From: Hymenobacter cyanobacteriorum
GTDB taxonomy: Bacteria; Bacteroidota; Bacteroidia; Cytophagales; Hymenobacteraceae
Assembly (NCBI RefSeq): GCF_022631375.1
Contig: NZ_JALBGC010000003.1
Location: 806,001-870,000 of the forward strand
Direction: 5' to 3'
Length of the DNA: 64,000 nt
The notes beneath the pieces were generated by a model. That model saw only the letters and a program-made list of their open reading frames with translations. It was not told the origin of the DNA and did no database searches. Of this stretch, positions 6,857 to 15,340 are shown piece after piece. Position 1 is the first letter of the stretch; the number at the start of each line of letters is the position of its first letter. A program made the position numbers and the translations under genes.

Positions 6857-9304
6857 TCACTGCAATGTCCATGAAGCGCCAACCCGCGAATTCGTTTCCT
6901 GGGCCGAGCGCAGGAATACCAGCTCATCGAGCTTACCCACACGCCAGGTTTCAACCAGGTTGTTGTAAAACGGCGAGCCGGGGTTGCCGCTCTGGCCGCC
7001 GGGGTACACGCCGTACGCTTTCACCTGCGGGCCCAGCGCCACTACCATGCGCCAGCTCGGGCCGTTGCGCTCGGAAGTGGCGTTCACGATACCCGCACCG
7101 CCGCCACATTCAAGGTCCATTTCGCCGAAGCCGGGCAGCTGGAGCAGGTGCAGCACGTCGGTGCTTTTCTGGGCGGACCAGCGCCACTTGGGCGAAAGTG
7201 GGCCGAATTTGCGGGTGAGCGAGTCGGTGGCAAAGCGCAGGCTTTGCAGCGCCAGCTGCGGCAGCGTTTCGTGGCCGGGTGTGCGGCGGTCGTCCACCCA
7301 GGGCGAATTGGGCTCGCTCAGCAGCAGCGTGTTGGTGCGGTCGCGGCTAGGGTAGCGCAGGGCCGGGCCGGTGGCGGTGATGGGAAAGTCATCATCCCAC
7401 AGCTTCTTGACCAACGTGTTGTACCAGAGGTTGAAAACGGTCGGACCCACGGCATCGGCAGTGTACTGGTAGGGCCAGCGGCGCAGCTCGGCCAGCACCT
7501 GGCCTTCGGCCGAAGTGGCGGCGGGCGGCGTGGCCCCGAGGGCTGGGTCGCTCACGAGGGCCAGCATTCGGGGCAGCATGAGTTGGGCGTTCAGGTCGAG
7601 CACATCATTCTGCAGCTGACGCAGGCTGTCGGGCGTCACCCGCGTCATAGCGGCCAGGCGCTGGTTGATGCGGTGGCCGCGCTCGTAGTTGGCGTAGTTC
7701 CAGTTGAGGTAGTACGGGTAGTCGGGGCCAGCCGAAAACTGGTTGGCCGAACTCACGAAGCCGCGGGCCGGGTTCTTCACGTGGGGGTTCTGGGCCGCCG
7801 GAATCCAGCCCTGCCAGTCGTAGGCCGGGTCGGTGCCGTCGAGGATGAACTTGCCCTGGTCGCGCCATTTCAGCGGGAAGCGGCCGTTGGGCCAGATGGC
7901 AATGTCCTTCTCGTTGTCGGCAAAAATGAAATTCTGAGCCGGCGAGCCGTAGGTGGCCAGCGCGGCGGTGTAGTCGCCGTAGGTGCGGGCGTGGTTCAGG
8001 CGCACGAACGTGCCTACTTCGTTCGCACCGTCGTGCGCCGTCCAGCGCATGGCATGGCCAATGGGCGTCTGGTTGATAAAGGGCTTCTCGTTCTTGTCGT
8101 ACACTACCGGGCCGTGGTGGGTGTAGAGCACGGTGTCGAGCCGGTCGGGCTGCCCGCGCACCTTGATGTGCTCCACCACGCGGCGCACGGGTTTCCAGCG
8201 GCCGTCGTGCCAGTACTCGCGCTTGGTGTTGTCCTTGAATTTCAGCTGGTAGAAGTCGAGCACGTCGGCGGCCACGTTGGTCACGCCCCAAGCCACGTTC
8301 TCATTAAAGCCGATGATGACGGCCGGCGCGCCCGGAATCGTCACGCCGTACACGTTCAGGCCCGGCGCGTTCAGCTGCACCTGGTACCAGATGCTGGGCA
8401 GGTTGAGCTGCAGGTGCGGGTCGTTAGCCAGCAGCGGGTAGCCCGAGGCCGATTTCAGCCCGCTCACGGCGAAGTTATTCGAGCCTAGCTCGGCATCGGG
8501 CTCGTCGCGCAGTTGCTGCATGGCGTAGGCAGCCTCAAATGACTTGGGCACCGGAGGCGCGGCCAGGGGCTGGAAATCGAGTGGTGTGCCCACCGGCACA
8601 ATCGGGTCTTCGCGCGTGGGGTAGTCCGGAAACAGGTCCTTCACCACGGCCGGGCCGTACTTGCGCAGAATATTGCTCATGCGCAGGTCGTCGGTGCGGC
8701 CGCTCAAATCCCAGGCCATGTACTTGAGCAGCAGGGCGCATTTCAGCGGCTGCCAGGGCTCGGGCCGGTAGTCGAGCAGCTTGTACTCGAAGGGCAATGT
8801 GGCGGGCGTGAGCTGACTGATGTAGGCATTCACCCCGGCCGAGTAAGCCTCCAGCACGGTGCGGGTGGCGGGGTCGGCCATCATGGCCTTCAGCGAATTG
8901 GCCGCGCCGAAGGGCAGGCCCATGCGCCGGAAAAACCGGTCGGTTTCGAGCCGGGCCGGGCCCACAATCTCACTCAGCCGACCGGCGGCCACGTGGGTCT
9001 GAAACTCCATCTGCCAGAGGCGGTCGCGGGCCGTGAGGTAGCCCTGGGCGAAGTAGAGGTCAGCATCGTTCTGGGCAAATACGTGCGGCACACGGTGGTC
9101 GTCGTAGCGCACCGTCACGGGCTGGCGCAGGCCGGGCAGGGCCAGCGTCTGGCGGTCTGGGAAGTCGCCGGGCCGCTCGCCGTTTTGCCAGAAGCCGCGG
9201 TAGGGGCTCAAGAGCTTGCCAAACGGCGGCAGGTCGCCGTGCTTGGTGTTGAGCATCCATACGAGCGTAATGCTCGCGGCCAGGGCCAGTAGGGCTTTCA
9301 TCAT
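6857..9304 (-). CDS. penicillin acylase family N-terminal nucleophile hydrolase
   Basis: This protein of about 815 residues belongs to the penicillin acylase / acyl-homoserine-lactone acylase family. Members cut amide bonds after autocatalytic cleavage of the precursor. The N-terminus (MMKALLALAASITLVW) is an export signal or anchor. The alpha-chain precedes the processing site at GSNN, where Ser275 would become the N-terminal nucleophile of the beta-chain. LLANDPHL, typical of the family, follows. The frame runs open to 9361, but those codons come from an intergenic repeat, so the start is placed at the tandem ATGs at 9304/9301. The substrate is not predictable: beta-lactams, acyl-homoserine lactones or other amides are all possible. 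Confidence 0.88.
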   Translation of the reverse strand: MMKALLALAASITLVWMLNTKHGDLPPFGKLLSPYRGFWQNGERPGDFPDRQTLALPGLRQPVTVRYDDHRVPHVFAQNDADLYFAQGYLTARDRLWQMEFQTHVAAGRLSEIVGPARLETDRFFRRMGLPFGAANSLKAMMADPATRTVLEAYSAGVNAYISQLTPATLPFEYKLLDYRPEPWQPLKCALLLKYMAWDLSGRTDDLRMSNILRKYGPAVVKDLFPDYPTREDPIVPVGTPLDFQPLAAPPVPKSFEAAYAMQQLRDEPDAELGSNNFAVSGLKSASGYPLLANDPHLQLNLPSIWYQVQLNAPGLNVYGVTIPGAPAVIIGFNENVAWGVTNVAADVLDFYQLKFKDNTKREYWHDGRWKPVRRVVEHIKVRGQPDRLDTVLYTHHGPVVYDKNEKPFINQTPIGHAMRWTAHDGANEVGTFVRLNHARTYGDYTAALATYGSPAQNFIFADNEKDIAIWPNGRFPLKWRDQGKFILDGTDPAYDWQGWIPAAQNPHVKNPARGFVSSANQFSAGPDYPYYLNWNYANYERGHRINQRLAAMTRVTPDSLRQLQNDVLDLNAQLMLPRMLALVSDPALGATPPAATSAEGQVLAELRRWPYQYTADAVGPTVFNLWYNTLVKKLWDDDFPITATGPALRYPSRDRTNTLLLSEPNSPWVDDRRTPGHETLPQLALQSLRFATDSLTRKFGPLSPKWRWSAQKSTDVLHLLQLPGFGEMDLECGGGAGIVNATSERNGPSWRMVVALGPQVKAYGVYPGGQSGNPGSPFYNNLVETWRVGKLDELVFLRSAQETNSRVGASWTLQ

Positions 9305-9307
9305 TCT

Positions 9308-9470
9308 GGTTGTCAGTTGTTCGTTGTCAGTTGTTAGGCCCTCGGTAAAAGGAAAGGCCAATTAACGACAATGTCATCAATTGGCCTTTATAATAACCGT
9401 TTTAGAAGCTTAGCCAGGATATTAATCCTCACTGACAACCAACAACTACTAGCAAACAACTAAAAACTCA
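9308..9470. repeat. intergenic repeat of GTTGTCAGTT words, with a central hairpin
   Basis: The 163-base spacer between rlpA and the acylase gene is bounded by GGTTGTCAGTTGTTCG-type words at 9309-9337 and their rough complements (ACTGACAACCAACAAC) at 9431-9466. It follows the same plan as other spacers in this window but uses different words. The centre holds the terminator-like stem at 9353-9389. Confidence 0.65.
9353..9389 (-). terminator. probable terminator of rlpA
   Basis: A perfect 11-bp stem (AAAGGCCAATT, 9353-9363, with 9379-9389) has a 15-base loop. On the minus strand it is followed by TCCTTTT. It lies 79 bases after the rlpA stop. Confidence 0.55.
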
Positions 9471-10331
9471 CCGCAGCGCCACTTCGCGCACCAGCCCGCC
9501 GATGCCCCACAGCAGTAGCTGCTGGCGCACGGCTTCGGCCTCGGGGCGCTCGCCGAAGTTGCCCACGAGCACGCGGCTGCGCTGGCGACCATCCACCAAA
9601 TCCTGGGCGATGGTAACGGCAATATCAGGCAGGTGCGATTTGATGCGGGCCTGCACGGCTTCGGCATTAGCGGCTTCTACAAACGAGCCGGCCTGGATGA
9701 GGAAGCCCGCGGGGCAATCCACCGATTCGGCCACGTCAATAACCTCGGCGGTGGTCACGGGGGCGGCGGCTAGCAGGGCGGCCTCGGTGCCGGCGGCGGC
9801 CGTCGTTACCTTATAAGTAGTGTAGGCAGCATCGGGGTTGGGGTCGGCGTCGTAGAGGGCGGCCAGGTTGGCGGGCGTGGTGGCCGGCCCGAGGGGCGTT
9901 TCGTCGGCTACTACTTCGGCCACCACGGTGGCGGCGCCGCAATCAACCACGCCGAGCGGACGGGCGGCGGCTTCCGACAAATCGAGAATGCGCTGGTGGC
10001 GGAACGGGCCGCGGTCGGAAACCCGTACGATGACGGACTTACCGTTTTTCACGTTCGTTACCCGCAGGCGGGTGCCGAAGGGCAGCGTTTTGTGGGCGCA
10101 GGTGTAAGCGTGGCGGTTGTAGCGCTCGCCGCTGCTCGTGCGCTTGCCCTGAAAATAACTGCCGTACCAGGAGGCCCGGCCGCGCAGCACGGTGGTGCTG
10201 TTGGCGGAGATAGTGGGTTCCGTTTTAGTGGTACGAGGGGCGCGGGCGAAGGCCGGCGAACCCACAAAACCCAGCAGCAAGAACAGGCAGCTGGTAAGGG
10301 CGGTTAAAACAGAGCGTCGAACTAAAATCAT
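9468..10331 (-). CDS. rlpA: RlpA-like septal lytic transglycosylase with SPOR domain
   Basis: This 287-residue protein has a signal peptide (MILVRRSVLTALTSC... to about residue 28). A double-psi beta-barrel RlpA domain lies at about 52-140: GRASWYGSYFQGKRTSSGE, then the catalytic Asp in VRVSDRGPF. A C-terminal SPOR domain lies at about 210-285 (FLIQAGSF, then RVLVGNF). RlpA proteins cleave denuded glycan strands, and SPOR domains bind such strands at the division site. The frame is open up to 10478, but the ATG at 10331 begins the signal peptide and sits 26 bases after a perfect -7 box. The middle linker of about 70 residues is Ala/Thr-rich. Confidence 0.85.
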   Translation of the reverse strand: MILVRRSVLTALTSCLFLLLGFVGSPAFARAPRTTKTEPTISANSTTVLRGRASWYGSYFQGKRTSSGERYNRHAYTCAHKTLPFGTRLRVTNVKNGKSVIVRVSDRGPFRHQRILDLSEAAARPLGVVDCGAATVVAEVVADETPLGPATTPANLAALYDADPNPDAAYTTYKVTTAAAGTEAALLAAAPVTTAEVIDVAESVDCPAGFLIQAGSFVEAANAEAVQARIKSHLPDIAVTIAQDLVDGRQRSRVLVGNFGERPEAEAVRQQLLLWGIGGLVREVALR

Positions 10332-10356
10332 GCGAATTTGCAGATGGTGAGCAGGA

Positions 10357-10364
10357 CAAACATA
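10357..10364 (-). promoter_or_regulatory. -7 box of rlpA
   Basis: On the minus strand this reads TATGTTTG, an exact match to the bacteroidetal TAnnTTTG consensus, 25 bases before the rlpA ATG. A clear -33 TTG at ideal spacing is not visible; a TTG lies about 15 bases upstream. Confidence 0.5.
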
Positions 10365-10638
10365 GGCCGCCCTACCAAGCAATGCTAAAAAACAGCCGCA
10401 CGCTACTAAGCCAATTGGATTAAAAATTATCCTTTTCCCATAAAACTTGTATTTAATTAATCTAAGATGAGCTTGCAAAACCGGCCGTGAGGCGGCTCAA
10501 ACTATATTTTGCTCAAGCCGCCTCCAACCCTTGCGCCGACGCTAAAATTAGATTATGCGACGGGTACAAAATTTCGGCATTAGTCCTAAAACTACCTTTG
10601 AAACCGGGTTGCAGAAGTCCGGATTTTTTCGTAAGCAA

Positions 10639-10672
10639 TTGCTTTCCAGCCCTCGCCCCAACCCTACCTTTG
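10639..10672 (+). promoter_or_regulatory. promoter of the DUF72 gene, abutting the start codon
   Basis: A -33 TTG at 10639-10641 and a -7 TACCTTTG at 10665-10672 are separated by 23 bases. Only CCCC lies between the -7 box and the ATG at 10677, so the transcript would be leaderless or nearly so. Confidence 0.6.
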
Positions 10673-10676
10673 CCCC

Positions 10677-11600
10677 ATGGATTTTGGCCGCCTGCCCGAC
10701 CTGCGCTACGTTGATTTCGGCCTGCCGCCCGACCACCCCGAAACTGCCCGCGTGCTGGCCCGCGCCCGGCCCACGCAGCCCGCGCCGGCTAAACTCTATG
10801 TGGGCTGCCCCATCTGGACCAATAAGGAATGGCTGGGCTCCTACTTCCCGCTCGGCATCAAGGAACCCGACTACCTGCGCTACTACGCCCAGCAGTTCAA
10901 CAGCATCGAGCTGAACACCACCCACTACCGCATTCCAGACGCCACCACCGTGCGGCGCTGGCGCGAGGCCGTGGGGCCCGATTCAGGCTTTAAGTTCTGC
11001 CCCAAGCTGCCGCGTAGCATCAGCCACGAGCGGGAGCTGTTTCAGGCCGATGACCTTGTGGTAACCACGGCGCGGGCTTTCGATGGGCTGGGTGAGAACC
11101 TGGGCTGGGCCTTTTTGCAACTGCCGCCGCACTTCGGCCCCGAACACCTACCGCGCCTCGAGCGCTTCCTGCTCGACTTCCCCGAAACCGTGCCGCTGGC
11201 TGTGGAGCTGCGCCACCCGCGCTGGTTCGCCGACCGCGGGCTGGCCGATGCCGTTTTCGCCACCCTCGAAGCCCTCAACAAAACGCTGGTGATAACCGAC
11301 GTGGCCGGCCGGCGCGACGTGTTGCCCATGCGCCTGACCACCCCCACGGCCTTCATCCGCTTCAACGGCCACGGCCTGCACAGCACCGACTACCAGCGGG
11401 CCGATGCCTGGGCCGAGCGCATTGCCGCCTGGGTAGCCCAGGGCGTGCACGAAGTCTACTTCTTCATTCATCAGAAGGACGTGCGGCACGCGCCCATCTT
11501 CACTCAATACTTGCTCGAGAAGCTGAAGGGCCTCACGGGCATTGCCGTGCCGCCGCCGCGCATTATTCCGCAGGCGGTGCAGGGGAGCTTGTTTGGGTAG
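10677..11600 (+). CDS. DUF72 family protein
   Basis: This 307-residue protein belongs to the DUF72 (YecE-like) TIM-barrel family. Typical segments are the opening strand KLYVGCPIWTNKEW near 38-51, the FNSIELNTTHYRIP segment near 79-93 and FKFCPKLPRSISHE near 109-123. The family is widespread but its biochemical activity is not settled. The ATG at 10677 follows directly after a good promoter box. The stop codon at 11598-11600 is the first part of a hairpin repeat shared with the convergent esterase gene. Confidence 0.85.
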   Translation: MDFGRLPDLRYVDFGLPPDHPETARVLARARPTQPAPAKLYVGCPIWTNKEWLGSYFPLGIKEPDYLRYYAQQFNSIELNTTHYRIPDATTVRRWREAVGPDSGFKFCPKLPRSISHERELFQADDLVVTTARAFDGLGENLGWAFLQLPPHFGPEHLPRLERFLLDFPETVPLAVELRHPRWFADRGLADAVFATLEALNKTLVITDVAGRRDVLPMRLTTPTAFIRFNGHGLHSTDYQRADAWAERIAAWVAQGVHEVYFFIHQKDVRHAPIFTQYLLEKLKGLTGIAVPPPRIIPQAVQGSLFG

Positions 11601-11670
11601 TAGCGCGAACTTTTAGTCCGCGAGTAGTGTGGCGCGCCCGTTCAACTCGCGGACTAAAAGTCCGCGCTAC
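11600..11670. repeat. GTAGCGCG-type intergenic hairpin between convergent genes
   Basis: A stem of about 27 bp (GTAGCGCGAACTTTTAGTCC at the left, its near complement at the right) fills the space between the DUF72 and esterase genes. The left end overlaps the TAG stop of DUF72. The right end contains the TAG stop of the esterase (11667-11669 on the minus strand). It can act as a bidirectional terminator but has no T run. Confidence 0.85.
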
Positions 11671-12239
11671 AGCAGCGGCTCCAGCACCTGCCACACGTTA
11701 TTGGCCAGAATCTGCTGGCCGGCGGCATTGGGGTGCACACCGTCGGGCAGGTTCAGCTCGCGGCGGCCCAATACTCCTTGTAATAGGAAGGGAATGAAGG
11801 GCAGCGAGTTTTTATCGGCCAGGGTGCGGAACAGGGCTTTGAACTCGGTGGCGTAGTGCGCCAGGCGGTGGCCGCCGAGCGGGCCAAGGTCGAAAGGAAA
11901 CTCCAGGCCGGCCAGTACGATTTGCGCCTGCGGGTATTGGCGCTTCACGGCGTCGATGATAAACTGCAGGTTCTGGGTGGTTTCGCGGACGGGGATGCCG
12001 CGGATGCCGTCGTTGGCCCCGAGGGCCAGCACAAATACATCGACCGGATGGCGGGTGAGCACCGAGGCCAGGCGCTGGCGGCCGCCGGCGCTGGTTTCGC
12101 CGCTCACGCCGTAGTTGTAGGCTTTATACGGAAGCTGCTGCGCATCGAGGCGCTGCTGTAGGAGACTGGGGAAGCTTTGGGCGGCGGGCAGGCCGTGGCC
12201 GGCAGTGAGGCTGTCGCCGAAGAAGAGGAGGTTTTTCAT
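11667..12239 (-). CDS. SGNH/GDSL arylesterase (TesA-like)
   Basis: This 190-residue SGNH hydrolase contains all four blocks. Block I is FFGDSLTAG with the nucleophile Ser10. Block II is GVSGETSAGG. Block III is LGANDGIRG. Block V is DGVHPN with the catalytic Asp/His pair. This matches TesA-type lysophospholipase/arylesterases. There is no obvious signal peptide after the ATG at 12239; the longer frame to 12317 adds an unconvincing 26 residues and was rejected. The natural ester substrate cannot be told. The terminal TAG lies in the hairpin shared with DUF72. Confidence 0.87.
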   Translation of the reverse strand: MKNLLFFGDSLTAGHGLPAAQSFPSLLQQRLDAQQLPYKAYNYGVSGETSAGGRQRLASVLTRHPVDVFVLALGANDGIRGIPVRETTQNLQFIIDAVKRQYPQAQIVLAGLEFPFDLGPLGGHRLAHYATEFKALFRTLADKNSLPFIPFLLQGVLGRRELNLPDGVHPNAAGQQILANNVWQVLEPLL

Positions 12240-12309
12240 GGAGTGCTGTTTCAACAGCAGGAAGGCCGTTTTCGTGCCGGGCGGCTGGGTTGAACAGGAA
12301 TCAAAAGAG

Positions 12310-12401
12310 AACGTCATGCTGAGCTTGTCGAAGCATCTCTACTGTGATAGTAAATGGATTACTACTGCGGTAGAGATGCTTCGACAAGCTCAGCATGACG
12401 T
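12310..12401. repeat. 92-base hairpin family, copy 1
   Basis: The left arm starts AACGTCATGCTGAGCTTGTC. The right arm is its complement, ending CTCAGCATGACGT. The loop contains AGTAAAT and ATTACT. Three close relatives occur at 25619, 31451 and 59107. Here it lies in the spacer upstream of the esterase gene and downstream of the DUF4286 gene. Confidence 0.9.
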
Positions 12402-12431
12402 GCTAGCGGGTGTTCCAGAGCAACAAGCGAC

Positions 12432-12734
12432 TTACTCCACCACTTCCAGCAGTGTGCGGAACGAGACGTACTTGCCGGCGAAATGCTTTTCCATATCGGC
12501 CCGCAGCGCCGGGGCGCAGATGGTCTGGTATTCCTCCAACTGCTCCAAGCTGATACAGTAGTACTGCGCGGCGTAGGTGATGCCGCCTTCTTCCTCGTTC
12601 AGTAAGCGCAGGAGCTGGCTTTTGATGAAAAAGCCGGTGTCCATCACCTCCGGAATATGGGTGGAGCGCATGTATTCCAGCCATTCGTCGGCCACGGCGG
12701 GCTCGATGCTGGTGGTAACGTTGTAAAGAATCAT
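12432..12734 (-). CDS. DUF4286 family protein
   Basis: This 100-residue cytoplasmic protein is of the DUF4286 family, small alpha/beta proteins resembling dimeric ferredoxin-like (ABM-type) folds. Family features are the opening MILYNVTTSIE strand, the WLEYMRSTHIPEVMDTGFF segment and the closing KYVSFRTLLEVV. The function is unknown. The gene is flanked by two different intergenic hairpins, so it appears to be its own unit. Confidence 0.85.
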   Translation of the reverse strand: MILYNVTTSIEPAVADEWLEYMRSTHIPEVMDTGFFIKSQLLRLLNEEEGGITYAAQYYCISLEQLEEYQTICAPALRADMEKHFAGKYVSFRTLLEVVE

Positions 12735-12736
12735 AG

Positions 12737-12883
12737 TTGGATGGGTGAATTGTCGGATGGGTGGATTGTTGGGTGGGTGGATAAATTGGCTGGCGGAAGT
12801 TGGGTGGTTGTAGCAGCCGGAGACGGTTTAACCATCTATCCATTCACCCATTCACCTATCCAACAATTCACCCATCCACCAAT
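12737..12883. repeat. intergenic inverted repeat of GGATGGGTG words
   Basis: The left half (12737-12785) consists of variants of TTGGATGGGTGAATTG. The right half (12836-12883) consists of the complementary words CCATTCACCCATTCACC and CAATTCACCCATCC. The centre is unrelated. It occupies almost the whole spacer between the DUF6526 and DUF4286 genes. Confidence 0.8.
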
Positions 12884-12888
12884 CCTCA

Positions 12889-13335
12889 TCAGACGCGCAT
12901 CGTGTCGAACTGAAAGTCGGTGATACGGGCCTGAATGTCTTTGGGGCTAAGTTTTTGCTGCGCGGCGGCTTGGGCCAGGGCGGGTAGCTCGGCATCGCCG
13001 GCCAGGCGCAGGCTCAGAATCTGGGCCAGGCTGAGCTGCTGTTCGAGCGGAGCGAAGCGCTGGCCGCTTACCTCAAAGTAGCGCTGGCGCACTTCGAGCC
13101 GACAGATGCGGTCCTGCAGCTGCAGGGCGTAGTGCTGGCGCATCATGATAAGGGCCCCGAGGCCGATGACGGCCAGGGCGGCCACCGTGAACCAGAGCCG
13201 GGCCGTCTGGTCGTCGTCGCCGGCCACTTTAATGTAGCGCAGCACGGCGTAGCCGGCCATGAGCAGGGCCAGCGGCACCAGCACGAAGTGATGCCACGGG
13301 TAGTACATGGCGGTGTTTTTAGTTGGCGTGGCCAT
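12889..13335 (-). CDS. DUF6526 family membrane protein
   Basis: This 148-residue protein has two membrane segments at about 16-35 and 47-66 and a cytoplasmic C-terminal region rich in Arg, Leu and Gln (residues 72-148). The HHFVLVPL start of the first segment and the later YFEVSGQRF and LSPKDIQARITDFQFD match the DUF6526 pattern common in Bacteroidota. The function is unknown. A TACTTTCG box 22 bases upstream of the ATG (13357-13364) may be its promoter. Confidence 0.8.
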   Translation of the reverse strand: MATPTKNTAMYYPWHHFVLVPLALLMAGYAVLRYIKVAGDDDQTARLWFTVAALAVIGLGALIMMRQHYALQLQDRICRLEVRQRYFEVSGQRFAPLEQQLSLAQILSLRLAGDAELPALAQAAAQQKLSPKDIQARITDFQFDTMRV

Positions 13336-13390
13336 AATGAACAGAGGTTTGGTGGGCGAAAGTAGACGGCCGGGCCGAAAGCCGGGCCAT

Positions 13391-13420
13391 AAAAAAACTC
13401 CGGCCGGGGCCGGAGCTTTT
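13391..13420 (-). terminator. terminator of the lysine-rich protein gene
   Basis: An 8-bp GC-rich stem (CTCCGGCC, 13398-13405, with 13408-13415) has A runs on the left, which read as a T run on the minus strand. It lies 58 bases after the stop at 13473. Confidence 0.75.
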
Positions 13421-13472
13421 TAGTAGACGGAAAGCGGGCACGCTTGTTTCAGGGGCGCGGCGCTTGCCGTGG

Positions 13473-13877
13473 TTATTTCATTTCCTTGGCGCGCTTTTTC
13501 TCGGCGCGGGCCATGTCACGGGCGGCGCGTTCCTGCTTTTTGGCTTCTTTGGCGGCGTCGCGCTGCTGCTTCAGCTGGTCTTTCTGGGCGCTTTCCTGCT
13601 TGCGCTGCTCGCGGAGCTGGCGTTTCAGGTCGCTTTTGGCGTTGGCGGTTTCCTTAATTTGGTTGCGGCTGTCGCGCACGGCCTGGTCGCTGGCGTTGGT
13701 TTGCTGCTTCTGGGCGTCGTAAGTGGCTTTGGCATCGGTAGCGCGCTGGGCCTGCTGCTCGGGCGTGAGCACATTGGGCGCGATGGTGGGGTCGGGCGGG
13801 TTGGGGGGCGAAGTTTGAGCGTGCGCCGAAAAGGCCGAAACGGCGAGAAAGGCCAGCAGGCCGAGGAATTTTTTCAT
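13473..13877 (-). CDS. exported lysine/glutamine-rich coiled-coil protein
   Basis: This 134-residue protein has a signal peptide (MKKFLGLLAFLAVSAFSAHA). A Pro-rich bridge and a long, highly charged helix at about 40-134, dominated by Lys, Gln, Ala and Asp, follow. The helix would form a coiled coil. No enzymatic motif is present. Such small secreted basic helices are common in Hymenobacter-type genomes, and their function is unknown. The gene is single, with its own terminator. Confidence 0.7.
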   Translation of the reverse strand: MKKFLGLLAFLAVSAFSAHAQTSPPNPPDPTIAPNVLTPEQQAQRATDAKATYDAQKQQTNASDQAVRDSRNQIKETANAKSDLKRQLREQRKQESAQKDQLKQQRDAAKEAKKQERAARDMARAEKKRAKEMK

Positions 13878-13993
13878 GGGGAAGGGCGCGGGTGGCCCGG
13901 TTAGGTGTGGGCCGTGTACGCCGGGCTTCCGCCAAGGTTTTCAGGAAGTTTCGTCCGAAAATAGTTGAGGCAATATAAGCGGCACCGTAGCAG

Positions 13994-15244
13994 CTATTCC
14001 TCCACGTAGTCCAGGTCTTTGTGGAAGCTCTCGGGCAAGGTGCTCACGGCCCAGAAAGCCACCAGCAGCGTGAGGCCGCCCAGCGCCGCCGCGCCCAGCA
14101 GCCGCCCGCCCAGGTGCGCTTCGGCCCAGCGAAAGGCCGGCACCAGCGCCACCACCGAGCCCCGGGCAAAGTTGGGCGCGGTAGTAGCCACCGTGGCCCG
14201 CAGGTTGGTGCCAAACTGTTCGGCTGCCACTGTTACAAACAACGCCCAGAAGCCCACCGAAATGCCGATAACAAAGCACGCGGCGTAAAAAACCGTTTGC
14301 GAAACGCCGTGCAGGCCGAACAAATACACGCCCACCATCAGGGCGCAGAAGGCGAGAAATAGCTGCAGCGCCCGGTTGCGCGAGCGCAGCACCTGGCTGA
14401 GGGCTCCGCTGGCGAAGTCGCCAAACACCAGCCCGAAGTAGCACCAGAACACGGCCAGGCCGGCATCGAGCGGCGCGGGGCCCGGCTGCACGCCCAGCGC
14501 CTCGCCAAACTCGGGGGCAAAGGTGATGAGAATGCCCACCACAAACCACAGCGGCACCCCAATCAGCAGGCAGCGCAGGTAGCGCCCCAGCCGGGCGGGG
14601 TTGGTGAACAGGCTCAGGAAATTGCCCCGGCTGACGTGCGTGGCCGCCTGCGCCTTCTGAAACATGCCCGACTCGAACACGCTCACGCGCAGCAAGAGCA
14701 GTGCCAGGCCCAGGCCGCCGCCCACGAAATAGGCGTTGCGCCAGCCCCAGGCGTGGCCCACCCAGTAGCCCAGCAGGGCCCCGCTCACGCCCACGGTGGC
14801 TACTATCATGGTGCCGTAGCCGCGCTTTTCCTGCGGCAGGCTTTCGCTGACGAGGGTGATGCCGGCGCCCAGCTCGCCGGCCAGCCCGATGCCGGCAATG
14901 AGCCGCAGCCAGGCGTACTGGTCAAGTGTCTGCACGAAGCCGTTGGCGAGGTTGGCCAGCGAATACAGCAGGATGGAGCCGAACAGCACCGACAGCCGCC
15001 CCTTCTTATCGCCCAGAATGCCCCACAGAATGCCGCCGAGCAACATGCCACCCATCTGCATCGAAATCAGGTATTCGCCCTGGGTTTTGAGGGCTTCCTT
15101 GCTGACCACGCCCAGCTCTTTGAGACTGGCCACGCGCACGATGCTGAAGAGAATCAGGTCGTAGATATCGACGAAGTAACCCAGCGCGGCCACGATGACG
15201 GCAGCGGTGAGGACGGTGTTTTTAGTAGGGTGGGACGCTTGCAT
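13994..15244 (-). CDS. MFS transporter of the metabolite/H+ symporter type
   Basis: This 416-residue protein has about twelve predicted membrane segments. The acidic FVDIYDLILFS motif in the first segment and GDKKGRLSVL between segments 2 and 3 (motif A) are typical of the sugar-acid/aromatic-acid and metabolite:H+ symporter branches of the major facilitator superfamily. It is a plasma-membrane permease. The substrate cannot be inferred, since neighbouring genes are unrelated. Its stop is separated from the previous gene by about 115 bases. Confidence 0.85.
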   Translation of the reverse strand: MQASHPTKNTVLTAAVIVAALGYFVDIYDLILFSIVRVASLKELGVVSKEALKTQGEYLISMQMGGMLLGGILWGILGDKKGRLSVLFGSILLYSLANLANGFVQTLDQYAWLRLIAGIGLAGELGAGITLVSESLPQEKRGYGTMIVATVGVSGALLGYWVGHAWGWRNAYFVGGGLGLALLLLRVSVFESGMFQKAQAATHVSRGNFLSLFTNPARLGRYLRCLLIGVPLWFVVGILITFAPEFGEALGVQPGPAPLDAGLAVFWCYFGLVFGDFASGALSQVLRSRNRALQLFLAFCALMVGVYLFGLHGVSQTVFYAACFVIGISVGFWALFVTVAAEQFGTNLRATVATTAPNFARGSVVALVPAFRWAEAHLGGRLLGAAALGGLTLLVAFWAVSTLPESFHKDLDYVEE

Positions 15245-15253
15245 GCCCGAAAT

Positions 15254-15340
15254 GTAGCGCGGACTTTGTCGTCCGCGTTTCCGCAGCGCTAAACTCGTTC
15301 GGGTTTCCGTCGGGGTCGCGGACTAGAAAATGCGCGCTAC
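15254..15340. repeat. GTAGCGCG-type intergenic hairpin
   Basis: The left arm GTAGCGCGGACTTTGTCGTCC pairs imperfectly with the right end GGACTAGAAAATGCGCGCTAC. The right end contains the TAG stop codon of the cation-efflux gene (15337-15339 on the minus strand). Confidence 0.75.

Larger units (their letters stand above)
10332..10676. other. intergenic region between rlpA and the DUF72 gene (divergent promoters)
   Basis: This 345-base gap holds the rlpA promoter box at 10357-10364, a 9-bp inverted repeat GAGGCGGCT/AGCCGCCTC (10489-10497 with 10516-10524), an AT-rich stretch at 10380-10470 and the promoter of the DUF72 gene at its right end. I see no ORF with a convincing start and no RNA gene. 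Confidence 0.6.

Noticed and set aside
7148..8488. A 446-codon plus-strand frame opposite the penicillin acylase gene
   Set aside because: It is antisense to a conserved enzyme, with no homology-like features.
12310..12401. Hairpin as an insertion sequence or MITE
   Set aside because: No transposase, no target-site duplication visible and no terminal inverted repeats distinct from the stem; kept as a repeat family without a mobility claim.
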